61,783 bases of DNA from a virus. Position numbers and translations under genes: made by a program. The DNA lies in IMG/VR virus record IMGVR_UViG_3300030102_000228, positions 1 to 61,783 of that record. One strand, given 5' to 3'. Positions 1 through 7,770 of this stretch are shown in pieces; the first letter of the stretch is position 1, and each line of letters opens with the position of its first letter. The notes below the pieces were generated by a model that was not told the origin of the DNA, did no database searches, and saw only the letters and a program-made list of their open reading frames with translations.

Positions 1-1213
1 TACCTGTTCCACCCACGCCTACGTTAACCACATAGTCTTGGAAACCGTCACTATTGATTACGTTTCGTACTGTTTCGCTGTTGTCGTATATTAGCTCTGC
101 TAATTCTATAAACGGCTCTGTATAGAAGTCATAGACTGCACTACCTGCTTCTTGGGCAAGCTGTCCAACTGTAGACGCAAACCCTACTTGATCCTCACGC
201 TGCAGGTCAGCTAGAGATAAACCACCATTATTTTGTACTTCATCCGCAATCTTAACACGACCTGTAATCGTAAGATTTCCTGGTTTACCATCGTCACCAA
301 AACTACCCTCACTATCCGTAGGAATAAGAGGAATAAACTCTCCGTCCCGTGTTACGTCACTAGCAGCTTGCCATATTTGGTAGTATCTTCCGTCAACCTC
401 ATCTTGCTGAATACCTGCATTCTCAAAAGTACCTTCGTTAATAACTTTACCATCAACAGAGGTTTCTCTTATTACTCTAGTACCATCGTCATCGATAAAA
501 TCACTTTTCAGAGTAAACATACCTAGCTTGTCATTGTAGGTTGGCTGCGGCACGGAAAACTTTACGTTTTCCCATTTGATCAGACCATCATCTTGTGGTT
601 TTAATCTTGCCCGCCCTGCAACAATATCTGCATCTGATACGCCCTCTACACGCCCTATTTCATTAGGACCAGATGCAACGTTTTTGCTAAAGCTCATTTC
701 AAATATGTCTTGTTCAGAAACTCCCTCTTTAACAAGCTCTTTTCTTATTTCTGGGTTTATAGTTTTTTCTAACTCTGCTCGCACCTCAGTTGCCATGTCA
801 GAAATATCTGCGGCTTTGAGTTCATCCAGCGACATATTTTTATAGTAGCTAGTAAGTGCTTTCTGCTGATCTGTGTTCAGTTTCGTTACAGATATGCCAA
901 GTTCTTTTAACGTGCCAGTTATGGCTCTATTCTGCTCAATTTCTAGCTGTTTAGCGTGTTGTTCTGCATTGATCGGTGCATTAGTAGCACGGCCTTCATT
1001 TATGTAATGGCTAAACGCATCAGTATCCGCACCAAGATTATTTAATTTTTTGTATTCTTCTTCGTTAAATACGCCCTGACCACCAGTAAGAGCTTCGGTT
1101 ATTACTTTGTTTTGGAACTCATATAATGGTTTTAGGTCTTCAGACAGTTTATCTGAGTCTTGGCGTAGGTTATCTATAGCTTCTTCGTATGCTTTTTGGT
1201 TGTCTTCTAAATT
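1..1213. repeat. Left copy of divergent terminal overlap
   Basis: This stretch matches 60617-61783 in the same orientation over its whole length, about 90-95 percent identical by eye. Relative to the right copy it has a 12-nt in-frame insertion near 670-690, a 3-nt shorter segment near 395 and 37 extra bases near 830-870. The last base of the window pairs with base 1213, so the copies are end-to-end overlaps rather than an internal repeat. Confidence 0.92.
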
Positions 1214-2401
1214 ATTGTACCGCCCGTTCAACATAGCTTCGACATTCTTAAACTCATTTTCATAAGTTTGAAACTTATTGTTGAACGCAACAAGCGCACC
1301 TGTGTAACGTGATCTAGCTGCCATAGCTGCGTTGTACGTGGCTTCGCTCGGCTGTATTTGATTAGCTTCGTAAGCATCCAGATAGTCTTGGTATGCTGCA
1401 TCTCGCGCTTCCATCTCTGGACGAAACTTATCTACTACCTCGTTATATTCTTTTATGCCTAGATCTATGAATTGACGGCTACCGTCTACACGGTCTGCGG
1501 CTTCTTCTGCTTTTTTATACGCCCCAGTAACTCGATCTATGCCTTTGTTTACTAGATTCTTTCCGTCACTATCCATCCATTCTTTCATCTGTATCGCGCC
1601 ATAGTTTGATATGGCAGTCATCACAGACTTTTCGACATTTCCACCTGTCATGGCAGCAGATAGAGTGCGGGTAAACCCAGAAGTTATAGCCGCTAACTCG
1701 GCGTCAGACATAGAACTATCTTTGTCTATATACTCCCGCATCAAATCAGATGTTATAGCACCTGAAAGAGCAGCATTTGCCATCATCTCATTGGTTACAT
1801 CTTGATTGTTAGCTTCAGCTTTTACATAAGTAGTAATGACATTCTTTACTGATGGATTTAAATCTTTAAATGTGCCTGATTTGCTATCCATAAAGGCAAA
1901 GGCTTCATCTACCCCTGCTGATATCCCACCTGTTATAAAGGATTGTTTTACAGCATCTAACTCACCACCTGTCATAACAGCTGTAGATGCAGCTCGTCCT
2001 GTTGCTTGTGCTGCTATTCTAGCTGCTACTTCACTGTCTATGGCTGAAGATACATAGGCATTAGTTGCTTCTCCCGCTGCAGCTCCTATTTTACCTGCAA
2101 CATATGCTTTAGCAGAAGCTTCTGCGATATCACGCCAGTCTCCGCCATTATTGGCTACTTTAGCTCCATCTATAAGAGGTAACGCCCAAGAATTGCCTGT
2201 GGCTACCGCAGTAATTTTTGCAATGTTGTATAGCGGATCATCTTCGATAGCTTTATATACATCCTCAACACCTTCAACTACAGGATCGAGAATATCATCA
2301 ATAAGAAAGTCAGATACATCAGCTCCGATATCAACGATGTCATCTACAATATCTGATATTGTATCCCCAGGATTTCTTATAATGTCTATGGGTTTACACA
2401 T
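1..2401 (-). CDS. Large virion protein, N-terminal part (runs off window start)
   Basis: The frame is open on the minus strand from an ATG at 2401 (AAAAGG upstream, 3 bases after the previous stop) to base 1, about 800 codons, without a stop. The protein begins MCKPIDII and is Ala/Gly-rich and helical over residues 70-250, with coiled-coil-like stretches around 300-450. Residue 536 is the Met that opens the 983-residue frame at the other end of the window, and from there the two are near-identical. Joined across the ends, the protein would be about 1,500 residues. Its place after tail genes and before other giant proteins suggests an internal or ejected virion protein. I recognise no enzymatic motif. 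Confidence 0.8.
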   Translation of the reverse strand, partial: MCKPIDIIRNPGDTISDIVDDIVDIGADVSDFLIDDILDPVVEGVEDVYKAIEDDPLYNIAKITAVATGNSWALPLIDGAKVANNGGDWRDIAEASAKAYVAGKIGAAAGEATNAYVSSAIDSEVAARIAAQATGRAASTAVMTGGELDAVKQSFITGGISAGVDEAFAFMDSKSGTFKDLNPSVKNVITTYVKAEANNQDVTNEMMANAALSGAITSDLMREYIDKDSSMSDAELAAITSGFTRTLSAAMTGGNVEKSVMTAISNYGAIQMKEWMDSDGKNLVNKGIDRVTGAYKKAEEAADRVDGSRQFIDLGIKEYNEVVDKFRPEMEARDAAYQDYLDAYEANQIQPSEATYNAAMAARSRYTGALVAFNNKFQTYENEFKNVEAMLNGRYNNLEDNQKAYEEAIDNLRQDSDKLSEDLKPLYEFQNKVITEALTGGQGVFNEEEYKKLNNLGADTDAFSHYINEGRATNAPINAEQHAKQLEIEQNRAITGTLKELGISVTKLNTDQQKALTSYYKNMSLDELKAADISDMATEVRAELEKTINPEIRKELVKEGVSEQDIFEMSFSKNVASGPNEIGRVEGVSDADIVAGRARLKPQDDGLIKWENVKFSVPQPTYNDKLGMFTLKSDFIDDDGTRVIRETSVDGKVINEGTFENAGIQQDEVDGRYYQIWQAASDVTRDGEFIPLIPTDSEGSFGDDGKPGNLTITGRVKIADEVQNNGGLSLADLQREDQVGFASTVGQLAQEAGSAVYDFYTEPFIELAELIYDNSETVRNVINSDGFQDYVVNVGVGGTG

Positions 2402-2403
2402 CG

Positions 2404-2820
2404 TTACAGCCTTTTAATCTTATCTTCGCCAATCCGTATAAGAACTAACTGCGATCCATCTTCCTGTGGACGACCTATACCTACAAACGTATCAGTTCCT
2501 TGAAAGTACTTCTTTATCACTTCCATCATTCTAACTTGTGGAGGGTCTGCAAGCACTGTTGCGTGCGTTACTCCTTCTTTTTGCAGATGCCATAAAAACT
2601 TTATTTGATTTTTAAACGCTTCACGCCCTGTATCTTGTATATAACCTTCTATGAGGACGGCGTTTTTCTTCCTGTAGTATACAAAAAAGCTATTGCCTAT
2701 TTGCACAGAACTCGCATTTTTCATACCAGACTTAGCTACAATCGCAGGTAACACAGTGCGGTAATCTACATCTCCACCTTGATCACGTAGGGTGCGCATA
2801 ACTATCTCGTTTGCTTCCAT
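2404..2820 (-). CDS. Conserved hypothetical protein, 138 aa
   Basis: A soluble 138-residue protein starting MEANEIVMRTL. Its stop is 3 bases before the next gene and its start overlaps the previous stop, so it is translationally coupled inside the tail operon. The order of elements (hydrophobic strand, VIKKYFQG helix, then QLVLIRIG strand) suggests a small alpha/beta fold, but no catalytic motif is clear. It sits between a jelly-roll-like tail protein and the giant virion protein, so a virion assembly or minor structural role is the best guess. Not recognised. Confidence 0.75.
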   Translation of the reverse strand: MEANEIVMRTLRDQGGDVDYRTVLPAIVAKSGMKNASSVQIGNSFFVYYRKKNAVLIEGYIQDTGREAFKNQIKFLWHLQKEGVTHATVLADPPQVRMMEVIKKYFQGTDTFVGIGRPQEDGSQLVLIRIGEDKIKRL

Positions 2821-3428
2821 TACGCATTCCCCACAAAAGTAACATTTATTTCGGTTGCAGGTATGCCTGAACCTGAAGAAGAGTCTGCTGTCAATGTAGC
2901 GCTAGCGCTAGGGTTCATCAACACAGATATGTTATCGCCAGCACCCAGCTCAACTATGTAGCTGGTTACTATTTGTATCTTACTATTTACAGACTCAAAC
3001 TTGTTTGTGGTATCTGCTATATAGTTACTAGCGCTAGTGCCATTCTTAGACAGCCATACAAGCACCGTACCTGCCGTGGCTACATTAGCTTTTACGTCAA
3101 CTCGGTAAGCGCCTCTGTAAGTAACTTGTATAGAGTCGTTACCAGAAAGAAGCTCTACACCTTGTGTTATATGTCTGGTGTCAGGAACATCTATGGCATT
3201 GACTGATGTTGCGTTGAGAACCTGATTAGCGTCATTGTAAAGAACAGCATATGGAAAATGTAAAAATCTACCCCCAGAGTCTTGGTTCATCAGGGCATCA
3301 AAGTTAGCAGAGATTCTTGTAAAGAAAAAACGCAGAACGTTATTCAGTTGATCAAAGTATTTAACTGAATAGTCATCAGTAGCTAATGGTAATGCTGGTG
3401 GTTCTGGTCTATCTATTTCGTTTGCCAT
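2820..3428 (-). CDS. Tail-associated protein with C1q-like beta domain
   Basis: 202 residues. The N-terminus (FDQLNNVLRFFFTRISANFDAL) looks like a helical trimerisation or attachment segment. The C-terminal half is beta-rich with an alternating pattern (YRVDVKANV, VLVWLSKNGT, YIVELGAGDNISV) typical of C1q/TNF-like jelly rolls in phage tail tips and fibres. The fold call is inference from pattern. It overlaps its neighbours by one base on each side and directly follows the gp10-like tail gene, which fits a tail or host-contact protein. Confidence 0.65.
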   Translation of the reverse strand: MANEIDRPEPPALPLATDDYSVKYFDQLNNVLRFFFTRISANFDALMNQDSGGRFLHFPYAVLYNDANQVLNATSVNAIDVPDTRHITQGVELLSGNDSIQVTYRGAYRVDVKANVATAGTVLVWLSKNGTSASNYIADTTNKFESVNSKIQIVTSYIVELGAGDNISVLMNPSASATLTADSSSGSGIPATEINVTFVGNA

Positions 3429-5296
3429 TACCGCCGTCCATCAGGTCTTATGTTAAATCTAGGTATTCCTAACTGCCATGTAACTCCTAAAGCTGTAGAC
3501 TCTATTTTAAAAGACATCTGCCTGCCACGCACTCGTAAGTCTAGTCGTTCGGTAAATGCTTCAATAGGTGCAGTAGCACTTCTTGTCACAGAACCACTAC
3601 TATTTCCACCTACAGAAGCAGGTGAGGTTCTACCAGACCCAGAGTTATCTGCGGGGGTTATAGTAAACGTAGCTTGCGGTGATCCAGCTGTAGAGCCATC
3701 AAAAGTTACATCAGGTAATACTCTATTTATAAAAGTAAACTTATCACCATCACCTATATCATATTGCGCAGAGGTTATTGAGGCAGTGATAGCAGTGGGG
3801 GTAGAAGTTTCTTGGTCATCCACACCAACTTCATGTTCTACAATATTATTGCTGTAAGTCGCTGCAATAGGTTTAGTGCGAGTGCCAGACTCTAACCATG
3901 CACTTCTTGTAAGATTTCCATAGTACCAGATGTTTTCAATATAATTGTATACAACGTAACGGTCTGCAGTTTCAGATCCTGCGCTACAGTAAAACCACCA
4001 TATCTCGTTAAACTGTTCGTTAGTGCCTGCAAAAACCTGTCTAAACTGTTCGTTGTTAAAGTCGTTAAATACATAACGTTTTACGTCACATTTAAGAGGA
4101 CGCACACGACCATCATAGATGTAGAAGCTATCAGCCCCCATCCAGAATGCGGTGTTTGCAGCAAATGCCATAGAGTTTTGCGAGGCTACAGAAATATTCT
4201 CACCAACAAGCTGTGCGCCCCATACAATAGGTGCGCCTTGATACTGTAAAGAATACAACGCAGAATCGGTCCAAACCAACACTTCCTGACGAGACTGCCT
4301 ACCTGCTACAATCTCTGTGCCTACTGATAAGCGTAAGGAGCCTGCTTGGTTGGTAGCTGCAGGTGTCCAGTTAGTAACATCTTCTTGATCTGACCAACGT
4401 ATTAACATTGTGTCCTGCGTTGCACTACCTAATGGGTTTGCACCAAAACAAAATACAAAACGACTGACATCAGACACTAGCACTTGATTTTGCACAGTTG
4501 GTACGTTTGACGCACCGCCAAGCGATGATACTTCTACAGCCCTAGTCTCAAGCCCTGCAGATGAGTCCCAGTAGTATAATGAACCACCTCTTGGTCCAAA
4601 TACTAAGTCTTCCCCAAAATTACTTTGACTCCACAATCTAAGTTGTGCCACACCGCCACCGCCAGTGCCCCATGTGCCAGTACTCCATGAGCCAAAACCC
4701 CAACCAGTGCTGGGTACAGAGTATGCTTCCCCACTAGTTACCTCATACTTACCAACTACGTTTGATCCACCATTACCCGTATCGGAACTGTTTGCGGCTA
4801 CAGAAGCTTCTATCGTATACGAATCATCATCTATAATAGTGGCTATTTGGAAGTTTGCGTTTAGTACGTTGTTTGTGATTGCGCCCCCAAGAGTTTGCGC
4901 ACCAGAAAAGGTAACGAAATCTCCTGCAATAGCTCCATGAGCAGTGTCGCTTACTGTTATTGTAGCATCGCCATTTGTAGCGGAAAAAGTAATATCCCCT
5001 GCAGCGGTAGTGCTTCTTAGCGGAGTAACGTCACTGTACGAACCACCCTGCTCTATATAAAACTTTAGATTAGTGCCAACTCCTACAAAAGCACCGCCAT
5101 CTAAAGAACTCCAACCATGAAGAGATCTAGCAATACCTAGAAACGTGTTTTCAGATATACGTTGCCAACCACCTATCTTTTCAGGATAGCCCTGCCTAAA
5201 ACGCACCTTATCGCTTTCGTACCAGTTGCCTTCGCTAGCGTACCTCGTGCGTTCTCTATTTATTCCTGGCTTGAAAGCCAACTTTGTCATAGGCAT
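3428..5296 (-). CDS. P22 gp10-like phage stabilisation / tail protein
   Basis: 622 residues. The N-terminus (KLAFKPGINRERTRYASEG, then a conserved WYESDKVRFRQGYPEKIGGW-type segment) is characteristic of phage stabilisation proteins related to P22 gp10, which close the portal channel and extend the short tail. The remainder is beta-rich with a Trp/Gly stretch (WGFGSWSTGTWGTG). The start is the first ATG at 5296, with AAAGG upstream; a second ATG lies two codons in. The gene supports a podovirus-type tail. Confidence in the family is moderate because it rests on the N-terminal pattern. Confidence 0.75.
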   Translation of the reverse strand: MPMTKLAFKPGINRERTRYASEGNWYESDKVRFRQGYPEKIGGWQRISENTFLGIARSLHGWSSLDGGAFVGVGTNLKFYIEQGGSYSDVTPLRSTTAAGDITFSATNGDATITVSDTAHGAIAGDFVTFSGAQTLGGAITNNVLNANFQIATIIDDDSYTIEASVAANSSDTGNGGSNVVGKYEVTSGEAYSVPSTGWGFGSWSTGTWGTGGGGVAQLRLWSQSNFGEDLVFGPRGGSLYYWDSSAGLETRAVEVSSLGGASNVPTVQNQVLVSDVSRFVFCFGANPLGSATQDTMLIRWSDQEDVTNWTPAATNQAGSLRLSVGTEIVAGRQSRQEVLVWTDSALYSLQYQGAPIVWGAQLVGENISVASQNSMAFAANTAFWMGADSFYIYDGRVRPLKCDVKRYVFNDFNNEQFRQVFAGTNEQFNEIWWFYCSAGSETADRYVVYNYIENIWYYGNLTRSAWLESGTRTKPIAATYSNNIVEHEVGVDDQETSTPTAITASITSAQYDIGDGDKFTFINRVLPDVTFDGSTAGSPQATFTITPADNSGSGRTSPASVGGNSSGSVTRSATAPIEAFTERLDLRVRGRQMSFKIESTALGVTWQLGIPRFNIRPDGRR

Positions 5297-5307
5297 GGCG
5301 GCTACCT

Positions 5308-5523
5308 TTATTCAAGTGTTTCACCAAATACAGTTGGTAGAGTCGTAACTTCTATAGCTACGTTTCTACGTAAATTAAGAGTTGCACCACAGTCGGCACA
5401 TTTGTCTGCATCAAGCTCGGACTCATCAAGGTCATAACCACAAGCCTGACAAACTATTTCTATAGTGTGCTTTGGCTCTACGGTTGTCTCGTCAAGGTTT
5501 TTAGCTTCTACTTCTGTCTTCAT
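5308..5523 (-). CDS. Small zinc-ribbon protein, 71 aa
   Basis: A 71-residue acidic protein with CQAC and CADC about 15 residues apart, a classic four-cysteine zinc ribbon. It overlaps the lysozyme stop by four bases (ATGA type), so it is co-translated with the lysis cassette. Role unknown; similar short ribbons recur in this genome at 12657-12824, 14238-14585, 36198-36608, 37045-37218 and 37802-37972. Confidence 0.75.
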   Translation of the reverse strand: MKTEVEAKNLDETTVEPKHTIEIVCQACGYDLDESELDADKCADCGATLNLRRNVAIEVTTLPTVFGETLE

Positions 5524-5963
5524 TGTACTTCCCTCATACGTTTACATAAACGCTTTGCGCGGTTGGGTACTTGATCAAACCACTTCGAGTCTTCCATCTG
5601 ATTTGCACATTCAAGCCAGTCTCTTGACTCAACAGCTTTACGTAACAGTTTGAATTTACTCATTCTTGGATAACCAAGGTTAAACATCATGTTTGCTAGG
5701 ATAAGCTGTACTTCTTCAGGAAGATCATCAAAGTTGTCATACATACGATTACAGTCTTCTATTGTGATCGCAACATCTCTACGAAATAACATAGAAACAC
5801 GTTCTTCAGACACAGCAGTGCCTACAGACATACCATGCTCTTCATCAGCTTCAGTGATTAAATGACCCACACCTACGGTTGGTAGAGCAAGATGATCTAA
5901 ATAAATTTCGTACTTGCAGCCCTCGTCTTCTGCAAGTTCTATCCGTAACTGATCTAAGTTCAT
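5520..5963 (-). CDS. T4-type lysozyme endolysin (GH24)
   Basis: 147 residues, close to T4 lysozyme in length. Glu14 in the EDEG motif, Asp23 in YLDH and Thr29 in PTVGVGH match the catalytic Glu-Asp-Thr triad spacing of T4-like muramidases, which cleave the MurNAc-GlcNAc bond of peptidoglycan. There is no signal peptide, so it needs the holin encoded immediately upstream (four-base overlap). The C-terminal part (NMMFNLGYPRMSKFKLL, RAKRLCKRM) also fits the family. Confidence 0.93.
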   Translation of the reverse strand: MNLDQLRIELAEDEGCKYEIYLDHLALPTVGVGHLITEADEEHGMSVGTAVSEERVSMLFRRDVAITIEDCNRMYDNFDDLPEEVQLILANMMFNLGYPRMSKFKLLRKAVESRDWLECANQMEDSKWFDQVPNRAKRLCKRMREVQ

Positions 5964-6355
5964 TTTGTAATACCTTTATACTTTTCAAAGCTACGGAGGC
6001 CACCAAGACCGAGCATACCTAATAATACAGTCATAAGAGTATCCATGTCAAAGGCAGGATACGGCACTGGTTCTTGCCCTAAGTAAGCCATAACAACGTC
6101 TGCAAGTGGGATGAGAAGAAAATGCACCATTAGGGCCAAACTACAGACCCACCCACAACAGGGACGCCAACCTGCCACAAAGATGCTTCTGTGCTTGGCT
6201 TCCGCAGCATTAACTGCCATTTGCCCTTTTGCAAGCTCCATAGCGTGTTTTTCTGCCATAGTAGCTATCTCGTGAGCCAACTCATTCTTCTTGTCTTTAT
6301 CTTCGACAAACTTACCAATCAGCTCTGTAGCTGGTCCTATCAATGCTTGTAACAT
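5960..6355 (-). CDS. Holin, three-TM type (gene-transfer-release family)
   Basis: 131 residues: an N-terminal amphipathic helix (LQALIGPATELIGKFVEDK), a charged helix, then hydrophobic segments around residues 65-90 and 105-122, ending GGLRSFEKYKGITK. The WRP-CCGWVCS motif followed by a long TM segment is typical of the 3-TM holin family (DUF3154/GTA release). Such proteins form inner-membrane holes releasing endolysin. Overlaps the lysozyme start by four bases. Confidence 0.85.
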   Translation of the reverse strand: MLQALIGPATELIGKFVEDKDKKNELAHEIATMAEKHAMELAKGQMAVNAAEAKHRSIFVAGWRPCCGWVCSLALMVHFLLIPLADVVMAYLGQEPVPYPAFDMDTLMTVLLGMLGLGGLRSFEKYKGITK

Positions 6356-6358
6356 CTG

Positions 6359-6568
6359 TTACTCCTCAATGAAGTCTAGGATTTCTCCGTTTAATACCAT
6401 AACCTTGAGTTCTTTACACGACCACTTTTGGTCAAAGTTGTTTGTGTGTCCTACATTACGTTTTATCTTCCGCCGTACAGATAAACACTCAGACAACGAC
6501 TTATAGGGTGTGTATTCTACTTTTTCGCCACCCATAACCAGTAATAAAACAAACGTAAGCTCAACCAC
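6359..6568 (-). CDS. Small exported cysteine protein, possible outer spanin
   Basis: 69 residues with a short hydrophobic N-terminus (VELTFVLLLVMGG) and two later cysteines (SLSECLSV and KWSCKEL). It lies between the holin and a one-TM coiled-coil protein and overlaps the latter by eight bases. Placement and size suggest a periplasmic lysis accessory such as an o-spanin, but there is no clear lipobox. The protein at 26317-26532 has a similar plan, so both may be one family of small disulfide proteins. Confidence 0.55.
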   Translation of the reverse strand: MVELTFVLLLVMGGEKVEYTPYKSLSECLSVRRKIKRNVGHTNNFDQKWSCKELKVMVLNGEILDFIEE

Positions 6569-6956
6569 CGTTTCGTATCTTCTCTATACTTTCTTCTAAG
6601 CTAGTTATTCTCTTCTCATAAAACTCAAGTGTAAGTTTTTGTTGTTGATCATAAGGTGCTTTGCCACCTTCTATTTCGTTCTGTAGTTTTTCTAACTCAC
6701 TAGCTATATGTTCTATAAGCATGAACTGTTCGGAATCTGCTGGCAGACTACCCATCTCGCCCCTAGGCCATTTAATGCGAAACTCAGTGTTCTGCTCTAA
6801 GTCAGCTTGCATCATAGTCTGGTTAGTCTCTAACGTGTTCAGCCTTTCTATCAGACCAAAGTAGGCCCAGGTTGCAAGACTAGCAGCCGCAACCATGCTT
6901 ATGATATTTCGTAGCGGTAGTGCTACTTCTGTGTTTTCATTCAGCTTTGCTGGCAT
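6561..6956 (-). CDS. One-TM coiled-coil protein, candidate inner spanin
   Basis: 131 residues: charged N-terminus, one membrane segment around residues 17-36 (ISMVAAASLATWAYFGLI), then a long periplasmic coiled coil. That plan matches i-spanins of the Rz type, which link inner and outer membranes in the final lysis step in Gram-negative hosts. It lies inside the lysis cassette. No sequence motif is decisive; a membrane-anchored virion or lysis accessory remains possible. Confidence 0.6.
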   Translation of the reverse strand: MPAKLNENTEVALPLRNIISMVAAASLATWAYFGLIERLNTLETNQTMMQADLEQNTEFRIKWPRGEMGSLPADSEQFMLIEHIASELEKLQNEIEGGKAPYDQQQKLTLEFYEKRITSLEESIEKIRNGG

Positions 6957-7163
6957 TTACTTCTCTGAGTTTAACCAAACTGCCAGACTGCCTGTCATAG
7001 CACCCGTGACCACCGATATTAACGAAGCCTGCTGTGTTGTTAAATCAGGCTGTGAAAGCGCCCACTCAATACAACGTATGTATACACCAGTCATACATAA
7101 CATCATGAAACGTGGTAATATCTTTAGTTCTAACAGCTTTCTTGCTACATCTTCTGCACTCAT
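6957..7163 (-). CDS. Small two-TM protein, holin-like
   Basis: 68 residues with hydrophobic segments around 15-32 (ILPRFMMLCMTGVYIRCIEW) and 47-63 (LISVVTGAMTGSLAVWL). It abuts the candidate spanin and overlaps the next upstream gene by four bases. Size and membrane plan fit a second holin or antiholin. The family is not recognised. Confidence 0.65.
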   Translation of the reverse strand: MSAEDVARKLLELKILPRFMMLCMTGVYIRCIEWALSQPDLTTQQASLISVVTGAMTGSLAVWLNSEK

Positions 7164-7606
7164 TCAAACCATCCTTTTAGCCATAAAACCCAAGCAACAA
7201 GCCCTGCCACCATCGAAGCGACTAAGAGACCTGCTGCACCTAAACCTAATGCTTCTGCGATTTCAGCTCTTCTGCGTTTAGCCAACTCTTCTCGAACTCG
7301 TCTTTCTTTTCTTGCTTGTGCTTGAAATTTTTGCCAGTCATGCCATAGCCCAGCCCTGCCGCTGTAGATCATAAACTGCTTCAATTCTTGTTCTTGTTGT
7401 CGGATTTTTTCAAGGGCCATAAACTCTTCTAGATCTGAAGAGCGAACACCAGACTTTTTTCTTTTGTTGGCTTTACGCTGTAACTCTTCTTTTGCAATTA
7501 CAAAATCAGAGATGGCGCGACCTGCCTTAGCCAAATCGCCTGTATTCTGCACGGCCTTCTTGATAATACTAAAGGCGGCATTTGCTGCGGCGAGCTCGGC
7601 AAGCAT
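7160..7606 (-). CDS. Basic coiled-coil protein with C-terminal membrane anchor
   Basis: 148 residues: an Ala-rich start, a strongly basic helical middle (LQRKANKRKKSG, RKERRVREELAKRRRAE) and one terminal TM segment (GAAGLLVASMVAGLVAWVLWL). It overlaps genes on both sides and belongs to the membrane-protein block beside the lysis genes. It could be a tail-anchored membrane or lysis-timing protein; function unknown. Confidence 0.7.
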   Translation of the reverse strand: MLAELAAANAAFSIIKKAVQNTGDLAKAGRAISDFVIAKEELQRKANKRKKSGVRSSDLEEFMALEKIRQQEQELKQFMIYSGRAGLWHDWQKFQAQARKERRVREELAKRRRAEIAEALGLGAAGLLVASMVAGLVAWVLWLKGWFE

Positions 7607-7758
7607 TAGTCTTTATCCCAATACAACCGCCATAGCTTCCAACCTACATAAATAATGGACATCACTCCAAGAACTAGAGCTACCCATTGATTCATGGCTG
7701 GAAGCCATAGAGGAGCAGATATACCCCCTGTGGCTATGGCTACGTCATTAGCATCCAT
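7606..7758 (-). CDS. 50-residue single-TM protein, holin-like
   Basis: A short frame (MDANDVAIATGG...) of 50 codons, missed by size cut-offs. It has one hydrophobic helix (MNQWVALVLGVMSIIYVGW) and a charged C-terminus (RLYWDKD). The stop is fused to the start of the next gene (TAATG). It is the first gene after the fibre gene and opens the run of five membrane proteins before the lysozyme. Probably a small holin or pinholin-like protein; inferred from topology and position. Confidence 0.65.
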   Translation of the reverse strand: MDANDVAIATGGISAPLWLPAMNQWVALVLGVMSIIYVGWKLWRLYWDKD

Positions 7759-7770
7759 GACCTATCAGCC